From Ornithodoros turicata (taxonomy: Eukaryota; Arthropoda; Arachnida; Ixodida; Argasidae): 64,000 bases of DNA. Made by a program: the position numbers and the translations under genes. The stretch lies in NCBI RefSeq assembly GCF_037126465.1, contig NC_088201.1, forward strand, positions 224,570,016 to 224,634,015, written 5' to 3'. Positions 44,559-54,100 of the stretch are shown piece by piece; within the stretch, counting starts at the first letter, position 1, and each line of letters opens with the position of its first letter. Under the pieces are notes generated by a model, which was given only the letters and a program-made list of their open reading frames with translations, ran no database searches and was not told the DNA's origin.

Positions 44559-45449
44559 TTTAAACTAAGGAGAAATGGGCTACCATGTTGCGGAAGAAGC
44601 ACTGCATGTTTTACGCTGGCAAAATATGTTCATCTATTGGCTTTATGAAGACGGAGATATATCGGTAAGCGGCTAAACGACGTGTGAATAAAGTCGCATG
44701 ACTTCAGAATGACGTTTTCTGTGACATGTGACCAGGACAAGATGGCAGTTTAGCCAAAGGCACTTCCTTGAAGGTAGTTACAACAATGGCGGGTTTGTAT
44801 CACCCCAGTATGCAAGACCATTCCTTTCGAGTAATAAACATGTACACCATGTGGTCCAACTCTAAATACAATATTGACACAACATTCCGGAGTGCAGCCT
44901 GGGAAGCGCGGACTGCAGATCCACTGATCTACGATTTCAGACAACCGTGTATCGAGCAGTACAGGCACCACCAACATTATTTGAGACGATGAATGGGGAG
45001 TTTAATCGGCCGGGGCATTGCTCCACCCCATCGCTGCTGCTTGTGCTGTTGGTGGAAAAGAGGTAAAGAAATGAGCGAGCCGAGCGGGAGGCAATCTTGT
45101 CTGGTTCTTTTGTCTTCGGATGAGCGCAGCGCACCATTAAGGAAGAAATCTCCACAGCCCAGTGTGCTTCATATACGCATTCCTTGTTCTTACAGGCTTT
45201 GCAGATTTAACTCGTAAGATGCGACCTGCGCACTCTACTAATCTCGCTCTACTCCTGGCGACAACATACGCGCTGTGCCGGAGGCGTTTCCCGCCACTGC
45301 ATGATCATTTTCATCAGTGCCGTTCCTGGTGCTATAAAAAAAATTGCCTGTCGCGAATATGAATAAAAAAAGAAAATCATGATCAACATTACCTTCCCAT
45401 GAGATTTGAACGTAGGTGAGAAAACTACAGTTCTTACTTCCCGCGTCTA
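44559..45449. other. No gene recognised
   Basis: Intron DNA. A 74-codon frame at 44768-44992 is open but unlike any family I know. Confidence 0.4.
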
Positions 45450-45454
45450 TGGCA

Positions 45455-45605
45455 GGGATGTATCCAGACTCTCGGTTTGGCGGGGGGAGGTGCGGTAGCT
45501 TTGTCGAAGGGCGTAGCGTAGCGGGCGAGGGGAGAGAGGGAAATCCAATGTAGAATTTCAGTTTTTTGGGGCCATCCCCCCTACCCTGGATTCGCCACTG
45601 GTCCA
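45455..45605. mobile_element. MITE relic with GGATTCGCCACTG end
   Basis: Left CAGGGATGTATCCAGACTCT and right CCTGGATTCGCCACTG form drifted inverted ends of the GGCGGATCCAG type. Its right ~80 bp (from GGGAAATCCAATGTA) recurs at about 46108-46184. Confidence 0.5.
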
Positions 45606-45629
45606 CGGAGCAGTGAACGGGGACCCCCC

Positions 45630-46098
45630 TTGGTGTAAAGCGCAATGTGTCATATATGGCCGCAGACGTCTATAGTACAAAATGTGTGTATTGTTCGGAC
45701 CACGATTCATATTCATTTTTATGGTTCATTCGGGGTAGTTCACTTGCAGTATGTTATACATACCGGTTTCTGTTTCGCAAATGTAAAGTAAAAAAGTAAA
45801 ACAAAAATGAATCAAATGACACAAATTATATTCCTACTTCGATCGCGATTAGCAAATGAGGGCTAGTGATACTGAGGAAGATTGCCAGACCAGACTGCCG
45901 GATTAACAAGTAACTAAAAGGAATAACAAGAAAAAATCGGCTTCCCCTCTCTCCCTATTTTTGTTTTTTTTTCTCTATGTGTGTTCCACGTCTTTGATAT
46001 AATGAAAAGTAGCGGTATAGCGGAATTGTAGAATGATGCCGCCGCTACCCATATGTCTAGCGGAAGCAGCAGTTTAAAATGTAGCGGGATCGCTGCTC
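45630..46098. repeat. Direct duplication, copy A (about 469 bp)
   Basis: TTGGTGTAAAGCGCAATGTG through GATCGCTGCTC, repeated at 46719-47187 with a constant offset of 1089 bp and only a few substitutions. Confidence 0.9.
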
Positions 46099-46718
46099 GC
46101 TGGACAGAGGGAAATCCAATGTATAATTTCACTTTTTGGGGGGCCATCGCCCCCCTACCCTGGATTCGCCACGGAGCACTGAACTACCCCCCTAGAGATT
46201 CAATATTTCCGGAAATGTTGAATCGGTCGAAAAAAAAAAACATTTTTTTTTCAGAAAAATATGAAAAAATGGAAATACATGTGGTTACTGCTGATTTGAA
46301 GCATTGCTGGCCAGACCACAGCATACAATGAGCTAGAAGCTTTAGTAGTGTTCATCCTCTATGCATAAATGCAGAGCAGATCATCCCATGAGACTCCTGT
46401 CTACCCAGTTATAGGTAATTACAACAACCTGTCCACTCCGACCAGAACTCCGGTATTATGTGAATGCGATGGCGATCGGTTGGAGCGGCCAGACGGAGCA
46501 CTAAGTTGGTGGTTGGCTGATTAGAGGCACCTAAGACACTGTTGGCGGGTTGGAACGCATCAAAGGCACGAAAATTTACATTTTTGAATTTGGTCGCCTG
46601 GAAATCTTGGGCTATTTAACCGGAGACGATGGAAAAACCGAAAAGAAAAATTTTCCCCAAAAATTTCCGTTTTCTTTTCTTTCTTTTTTTTTTCGGGGCT
46701 TCACATCTCTAGACTCCC

Positions 46719-47187
46719 TTGGTGTAAAGCGGAGTGTGTCATATATGGCCGCAAACGTCTATAGTACAAAACGTGTGTATTGTTCGGACCACGATTCATA
46801 TTCATTTTTATGGTTCATTCGGGGTAGTTCACTTACAGTGTGTTATACATACCGGTTTCTGTTTCGCAAATGTAAAGTAAAAAAGTAAAACAAAAATGAA
46901 TCAAATGACACAAATTATATCCCTACTTCGATCGCGATTAGCAAATGAGAGCTAGTGATACTGAGGAAGATTGCCAGACCAGACTGCCGGATTAACAAGT
47001 AACTAAAAGGAATAACAAGAAAAAATCGGCTTCCCCTCTCTCCCTATTTTTGTTTTTTTTTCTCTATGTGTGTTCCACGTCTTTGATATAATGAAAAGTA
47101 GCGGTATAGCGGAATTGTAGAATGATGCCGCCGCTACCCATATGTCTAGCGGAAGCAGCAGTTTAAAATGTAGCGGGATCGCTGCTC
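46719..47187. repeat. Direct duplication, copy B
   Basis: Second copy of 45630-46098. It continues into CGCTACCGACAAAAC, whereas copy A continues into a MITE relic, so the copies share only this internal block. Confidence 0.9.
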
Positions 47188-47712
47188 CGCTACCGACAAA
47201 ACAAGGGAACACGCTAGCGGCGCTACCAGTAGCACTCCAACGTATAGAACACCTGCTCTGAGCTCTGCTATGCACGCTCTCGGTTGAATAACGGACGTCT
47301 TCAGGTCTGTGCATGCGCGGAGTTGACAGGTAGGAGTTAACTTTTATTGTTCTATAGGTTTATGAATTATGTACACTCAGTCTTTTTATGGCCTGTTCTT
47401 TTGGCTCGTTACAGGTTCACTTTTTTTGTTAGTATTAATACGTTATAAGAAGTATGTTTCTCGTTGTAAGATGGAAAAACATCGTTCATTTAAGTCGTGT
47501 ACTCGCTAAGGAAATTTTATTCGTATTCTTAAGAAGTGCCACCTACCACCTACGCATGCAAGTGATCTGAATCCAGTTACCTATCCTAAAAAGAGCGTAT
47601 GTGTTCCCACACACTCAACGTACGAAGAGTACGATCACCGTATTCGGCTGATAGCCTGTACAAATATGTGGGGAAACATGCCATGAAGGGAAAGAAGACA
47701 ACACAATACCAC
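47188..47712. other. No gene recognised
   Basis: Intron DNA next to a GH18 exon; nothing recognised. Confidence 0.4.
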
Positions 47713-47851
47713 GTATCTGGTATCCTCCCTTGAGTGTGGATTGCTGTAGTTGCTCCACGCATAAAGCGGACTGTTGGGACCCGTGAAATTGCGATATCTC
47801 TCGCTGAAGACGTTGTAGTCGTAGCTCATCAAATTCGCGAAGCTTATCCAC
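47713..47851 (-). CDS. GH18 chitinase-like gene, exon with strand-5 motif
   Basis: Acceptor TTCTACTTACAG before 47851, donor GTGGTA after 47713. After a split codon it reads WISFANLMSYDYNVFSERYR, then NFTGPNSPLYAWSNYSNPHS. The ANLMSYDYN block is the classic GH18 NLMxYDxxG motif, where Met, Tyr and Asp contact the substrate. The phase joins upstream to 50169 (split Gln codon CA|G) and downstream, phase 0, to 38296. Several N-x-S/T sites suggest a secreted glycoprotein. Confidence 0.9.
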
Positions 47852-48603
47852 CTGTAAGTAGAACGCGTTCACGATATAGAGGGTATCTTTTTTAGGCGAT
47901 ACAGATTTTTCATAAAAAAATAAGGGCTATAGACATGCTGTTTTCACTTCTATCACCTCTGGGCCGGTGGACGTTCTTGGCCATATGTTGCTCAACCGTC
48001 AAATCACTAAATACCTAAAAATCGTCGAATATTTCGACGTTGAACGGCAGGGTGTCGAAATTATCCTTATAGAAGGCTATTAATATTATCATTCTATTTA
48101 TACATTTATATTTGCCTTTGTCACCTTAAACTCTTGACGCCGAAGTAATGTTGAAATTTGGGCGGGTCAGTGGTCCGTGCTAAAATCAATAAAAAAAACT
48201 GCAAGGAGAAAATAAACAAGGACAAAGGCGAGACGATACAAACACTGCCTTGGACACGAAACTTTGGTTGGCAGTGAGCTCTTATGTCGTGTCACTTTTG
48301 TACTTTTATTTTTTTTTTGTTCGGCGCCTTGCACTGTTTATGTTATTTCTTTTATCCATTTTAGAAATTCATTATAGTTGCTAGTCTGCAGTGGTGTCTG
48401 TCGATTATTGTACGTATATATCCTACCTGCTATACCGGTATATAACCTAACCTATCCGTGTAATCGCAACAACAACAACAACAACAAATAAGTGATGATG
48501 ATGTGGTGAGATGTTTGACCGCAGTTCATTACTTCGCTAAGAAATTATCCGTCATCCTATTGCGCGGCATGTACAGCATGTCGTCACAGAAATAGGCTGA
48601 CGC
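47852..48603. other. No gene recognised; (CAA)n at 48467-48488
   Basis: Intron DNA with a short (CAA)7 microsatellite. Confidence 0.45.
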
Positions 48604-48605
48604 TA

Positions 48606-49005
48606 GAGTCGCTAAATAAGCTACGCTTCAGAGTAGCGACACTGAGTTCCAAGAACGAGCATGCGCCATCTTGTTTCCGCGCTACGCTACACACGCGCAG
48701 GTGCAATGCGGACTTTAGCGCACGATGCCATCCACCGTGCGCGGGTGAAATGTTCCTTTCGTTTGCAAACAGCAGTTGACGGCCTTGAGCTCACGTTGAC
48801 ATCAACGGGACGCTCTGGTTGACAATACATGGGTTATCGCCCAAAAATCATACACGTTTCTCTATATCCCACAGGGAGCATTATGTTAGCCATCTTTGAT
48901 CCTCAACTGGGGATAATACCGGTGTGGTGCGGAAACAAGATGGCGCTCCTACTCTCCCTTGGACCTCAGTGTCGATACTCTGAAGCGGAGCTTATTTAGT
49001 GACTC
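48606..49005. mobile_element. 400-bp inverted-repeat MITE flanked by TA
   Basis: GAGTCGCTAAATAAGCTACG pairs with CGGAGCTTATTTAGTGACTC; the arms continue through a GATGGCGC / GCGCCATC block. TA stands on each side (48604-48605, 49006-49007). Confidence 0.75.
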
Positions 49006-49229
49006 TACCTGGTGCACCTTACATGTACATCTCCTCCAACTGCTTTTTATTTTATTTGTACGTGTGTGTGCGTGTGACACTTTTGTACCAGATCATTTAG
49101 GTAAATATAATCATCTGTCACGCTTTTCCGCTGCCAGAGGTGTGGCCGTGTGTATACAAGGTCCGCTAATTTGCGGTGACCGCGTGGTCACTCTGTTCGG
49201 TCAGAGTCAGTCGCAGTGAGTACGAAGTA

Positions 49230-49424
49230 CAGTGCTGGACAGAAGTTTACGGAACGCCGGCACATTCCTCCCTCAGAGTGACATGTTAGCAGCTAATGGT
49301 ACTCTGCAGACATGCTAATAGGTGACTGGGTTACCTAGGCACATGTCTATAAATCGTTACGGTACCATTCGCTGCTAGCGTGCCACTCTGAGCAGGGTGT
49401 CGCGTAAACGTTTGACCAGGACTG
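49230..49424. mobile_element. Tc1-type MITE, 195 bp
   Basis: Ends CAGTGCTGGACAGAAGTTTA and inverted GTTTGACCAGGACTG, bordered by TA (49228-49229, 49425-49426). The end sequence is typical of Tc1-family inverted repeats. No coding capacity. Confidence 0.8.
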
Positions 49425-49426
49425 TA

Positions 49427-50168
49427 CACATAAAAGTGCTGAGGATGTTACGATGCGGTGCAAACGACAACGCTGAGGAAGATTAACATCGCATTGCTAA
49501 CTGTCGCTGTGCAAGTTAAGCCGGAATCACTTCTTCAGAAATCTATGGGCGATTTTCGTTCGCTCAAGACACGTTAGCGCTTTAAACGATCATCTTAACA
49601 GTGGTACTGCGCGTGTTCTTTTAGCTTTGCTCTGGTCAATGACGTATTTTTTAGAGGACAAGGTTGAGCCGTTGATTTTTTTTAAATTAAAGTTTGGTGC
49701 GTCTCGAAGATGTGCTGCCATCTCGATAGAGTGTCGCACACTAAAATATTTGCGAATTCAGGCTCAATGCAAATCGACGGATAGTCCTGGAATTCTAAGA
49801 AATGTGTCATTGACGAGGGTAATACAAGGATAACACTCCAGTTCTTCTGTTTTGACGATATTTTAATGCGTTTCTGAGCGCTGTGCTAACAAACATTCTT
49901 TGTTGTCTTGCGCAGAAGTGATTCCCCCTTAATGTCCTAAAACATGGAGAAAATTTTGTTCTTGAGTGATTGTTTTGTGTGTGATACTGTACGTCATTCA
50001 CAATCCCAGTTGCGTGAAGAGTGCTTCAGACATCCAAACTGTATGGAATTTTAATGAACTGTTGAGACTGCATTCACAATAGTTCTTGGCACAGGGTTGC
50101 GGTTTCACGCAAATCACAAATGTGTGACTAAGGTGCATCAGTTATTGTGAGCTTTAATGTATACTTAC
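49427..50168. other. No gene recognised
   Basis: Intron DNA between the last MITE and the GH18 exon at 50281; nothing recognised. Confidence 0.4.
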
Positions 50169-50281
50169 TGTGATATATTAGCCACCATAGGTGCGTCAAA
50201 GCCGTTTTCTATATCACTGGACCACCCTGGTACAGCGATGGTCAGCGTCTTATTTTTGCGTTGGAACTTTTGATACGCTTC
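50169..50281 (-). CDS. GH18 chitinase-like gene, first recognised exon
   Basis: Acceptor TTTTCTTTGCAG before 50281, donor GTAAGT after 50169, 113 bp. It reads EAYQKFQRKNKTLTIAVPGW and then DIENGFDAPMVANIS, the GH18 strand-4 LTxAVP..... segment that follows the catalytic DxxDxDxE motif in family members. The exon encoding that motif should lie upstream (higher coordinates), but I could not find it in the window. Confidence 0.85.
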
Positions 50282-50529
50282 CTGCAAAGAAAAGGCGTCG
50301 GAGTGAGTAAGGTGCTGAGATGCGGGGTTAGAATCTTACATAATGGCAATACTTATAATATATTCATTTCCACAAATCGTTTGTGGCGGAAACTGCGCAG
50401 GCCCACTACAATTATTTAACCCGTAAATATCATTTCTCGCATAAAATAAAATAAAGTAATGATAAACAACACACACAGAAACTGTAAAACAACTCTCCAT
50501 TTGTGTTTCCATATTCTCTTCGTTTGACT

Positions 50530-50640
50530 CTCCTGAGACCACATCTGTCTTCATATCCTCACGGTCCACTGGTCACCTTTGTACTCCGCACTTGTGTCCT
50601 CATTCCGTTGCCATAACCCCCTTTTTATCCTTAATTCCTG
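50530..50640 (-). pseudogene. Decayed duplicate of a GH18 exon
   Basis: On the minus strand, text reading RNEDTSAEYKGDQWT aligns with the WDNASHTPYAYKGDQWV segment of the exon at 34078-33956. On the plus strand the shared words are GGTCACCTTTGTA and CCTTTTTA at matching spacing. A stop follows at once and the frame changes, so it is a relic. It lies upstream of the first recognised exon, which implies a second GH18 domain or gene in tandem. Confidence 0.6.
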
Positions 50641-50659
50641 GAACGTGACCTACATGCGT

Positions 50660-50925
50660 TTTCGTTCCCTGTGTGATTCCTTGAACTGGCGTTATGTTGC
50701 GCTTCTGATACCTCTGCGTTTGTATTTTTGTTCTTTCCATTTTTACCCGTTTTTGCATCCTTTCCATCACACTGTTACCCTCTCATGCCAAAACTCTCCC
50801 ATCAACTGTATATATGTTCCTGTACCATGTTCATATTTTTGTAACCTGAAGAAGTGCAGTCCTGTGCGCGGAAGTATCGTCACCATGTGTAAATAAATAA
50901 GTTGCTTCTCCCGTTTAATATCACT
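50660..50925 (+). mobile_element. Penelope-like 3' tail relic
   Basis: Shares TTTTGTAACCTGAAGAAGTG and an AATAAATAAG-type end with the tail of the Penelope-like element at 36494-37620, preceded by similar T-rich sequence with GTATATAT. No coding part remains. Confidence 0.5.
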
Positions 50926-51149
50926 CTTTGATGTAGTACTCACCACCGGCAACTTGGCATCGCCTATTTTTCTGCCTTCGAAAAAGCATTGACAGGCTGA
51001 ATAGCTCTCAGTGCATTGACATTGGTAACGAAGATTAAGTACAAGAACTGAAATTACGTATACACATAGCTGCATACATTAATTATGAATAGTTTTTCGT
51101 GTTAGTGGCAATGGTGTAAATGAACAGACAGCTTTACTGACCATGGGTT
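50926..51149. other. No certain gene
   Basis: Holds a minus-strand frame with Cys-rich text (CQCTESYSACQC) ending at a possible GTGAGT donor near 50945. I do not recognise it. Confidence 0.3.
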
Positions 51150-51155
51150 CTTCAA
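51150..51155. repeat. Target-site duplication, left (CTTCAA)
   Basis: CTTCAA immediately before AGTAGTATATG; the identical hexamer follows the right end at 62817-62822. Six bases is the Polinton duplication length. Confidence 0.9.
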
Positions 51156-54100
51156 AGTAGTATATGATCAGCTCAACTTGCCCACAACTCACACAGTGGC
51201 CTGGACGCCATTAATGAGCAATTAAAGCAATTTGGGACCCCCCCCACCAGCTCCGGTGGCGCAGCGGTAACGCGTGCGCTTGGAGACTGGGAGGTCCGCG
51301 GTTCGAATCCGCGGGCCGGCTGTGCTGTCTGGGGTTTTTCCTGGGTTTCCCTCAGATGTGTAATAGGCGTATCCCGGCACAGTTCCCCTGAAGTCGGCCC
51401 ATGGACGCGGCTATCCTCCCCCCGAGCGGATTCCGCTCGGTCTTCCACTTCACCCTTTCCTCTCCTCCTCTCCACCACCTTTCCCTTCCCGAGAAACATG
51501 CCGCCTAATCAGGAAGGCAGACCTCTCGGGTTCCTCCCAATGACACTCCTCCTCGGGACCCCCCACACTAATTAGGATCATTCAGGGAGTCATTACACTA
51601 ATTGGGGAGCATCTAAGACGTGACCAGACCACTGTGTGAGTTGTGGGCTAGTTGAGCTAATAAAAAAAAATAGGTAGAAAATAAAATAAAAAGTGGAAGA
51701 CAGATGTCGCCATCTTGAAGAAAGCGGTCCCGAACGGCCACTGACCATCGCTGGGCAACGGAGCACATTGCATCGCAGCTATGACCACAAGTTCCGGACA
51801 TCCTGTGACGTCATCATGACGTGTCTGGGCAGCTTAGGACAGCTCTGGGCATGCGAGGAGAAAAACACTCGTAATACAGAGGCTGGGAAAGCAACAGTAA
51901 ATATGCAAACCTTCAATAGCTAACAAGAAAAAGAATTAGTTACACAACAAATGATCCCACCACAACAGCAGTCTAGGGGAGCGCAGAACGATGCGACTGC
52001 TCTATCCGACAGCCAGGCAGAGAACTGACTCGTAATGGTTTTTTTCTCCTGTATAAAGCCCCGTAGTTGCACACCCTAGCGGTTACTTTCTCAACTAATC
52101 TAACGACAAAATTATTAAGAATCATGCCAGCACTACTACCGTTCCCAAGGCAGAAGAAGACAGAAAATGGCGAGGATGCCCGGACAACAGGAACCAGCAC
52201 CCGACGTGCACAGGCATGAAAATCGCAAACAAAGCGGGGACAAAGTTGGCGAATGAATTAGTTACACAACCAATCAACCCACCACAACAGGAGCGCAGAC
52301 TGATGCGACTGCTCCCTCCGAGAGGCAGCGCTGAGTGAGCGCGGGGACTGCGGAACAACCGAGGACACGCCTGCTCTCCGCGACAGCCAGCGAGAAACTG
52401 GCTGAGGCGCCGCGCCGCGGCAGCTACGCATACGCGCGCTCCTAGCGCCCTCTGCTCCACCCGTCCGCGCATGCGCGCGCGCTCCTACCGCCACCTGCGA
52501 GAGGCTAAGAGAGAAGAGCATTCCTGCGCCCTCTTCTTGCGTTACTCATTGGTCGTGACGTCATCCGATTGTCTCAGGGCTACCCTGCTTTTTTTTTCAC
52601 ACAGTCGACACGACTGGACAAGGTCAATCTGCAATGAAGCTATGGCATAATGTCATCATGCACCTGCGTGGCTCAAGGACGCGTACGCTCTAGACAGGGG
52701 ACCTATTATTTATTGAATCACTATCCCAAGATTATTTCCTTTATTCTTCTATAACGTTTGCATAGGAAACTATTGCAGATGAGCACCATGCATGAAAGCT
52801 GATCGTAGGAATTCCAAAGTCTTACTAAATGAGACTTGCAAAAGAACAAAATATCCTAACACGTAACTCCATCAACGGCTAATAAGAGGACTAGGCACTC
52901 AACAAAACAACACCGAGTACAGGTAACAAGGAGCGCAGAACGATGCGTCTACTCCATCCGACAGCCAGGCACGGAACTAAGTCGTAATGCTTTTTCTCCT
53001 CTATAAAGTCCTGCATCTGTCCCTCTTGCGGTTGATTTCTGAACTAATTTAATCGCGAAATTATTAAGAATAGCACTATTCCCATTTAGGGCAGCACTAT
53101 CGTCAAGACAACAATGTTCCTTGTCAAAAAAGAAAAAAATACTAAGCTTCAACAAAGGAAAGCATGCATATTGGGGCATGTCAGAACATGTCAGGACAAA
53201 TTGCACGACTGCTGGGCAACAGAGGAAAACAAACACTTGAACAGAGTGAAAAGACACTCACTATCATCGGACACGTACACTTTCCCTCATTGTAAATCCG
53301 CTCGTCACAAAATCCACCTGCATCGTCGAATACCATTCACCAGTGACGAACCACACATCCGCACCCTATCAGAGGCAGACAGAACCCCAGCGAAACTAAG
53401 CTCTTCCACTGACGGCCAACGCAATTGCTAGGAGCAGAATTAACGTGTCCAGACCCGCCAATGTTCAAGAAAGAAGTGAATCCTTGCGCCCCCTGCAGGC
53501 CGTTCTCATTGGTCGTGACGTCACCCTATTATCTTACGGCTACACTGTTTTTTTCCACTAATGCTCCTCTAGACAAGGTCAACCTGAAACAATAGTGTTG
53601 CAGTAGGACGTCATCATGCAGGTGCGTGGCTCAAGGACGCTTACGCTCTAGACAGGGGACCTGTTATTTATTGAATCACTACCTCTAGATTATTTTCTTT
53701 ATTCTACTATAATGATTGCATAGGGAACTATTGCACAAAAACACCATAGATAACAGGAGATTGTAGCCTTTCATAAGTCCAAAGTCTTACTGTACAGGAA
53801 AAAACAAAATAATGGTTCAGCAAGACATGTCCATCACAGCCGAGAGCCATGCAGCTAACTCAATAATGACGCTTTGTTCCTCCTGAATAAAGTCACACAC
53901 CTGTCCCCCTCGCGGTTACTCTCTGAACTAAATGAATCGCAAAATTATTAAGAATAGCTCTACTTCTATTCAAGGCAGCACTATCGTCAGCATCAAGAAT
54001 ATTCCTTGTACAAAAAGAAAAAAACTACATGTAGAAGGAAAGCATGTCAGGACAGGTCAGAGAATGTCAGCGCATGCTTGGCAGACAACAAGGGGGAAAA

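Noticed and set aside
44768..44992. 74-codon plus-strand frame beginning MKVVTTMAGLYHPSM
   Set aside because: Protein-like at first sight, but no family, splice signals or promoter could be supported.
53114..53431. 105-codon frame in the foldback arm, with a mirrored 77-codon copy at 60835-61068
   Set aside because: Conserved only because the arms are copies. It has no protein family, the modules look regulatory, and the mirrored copy has an altered N-terminus.
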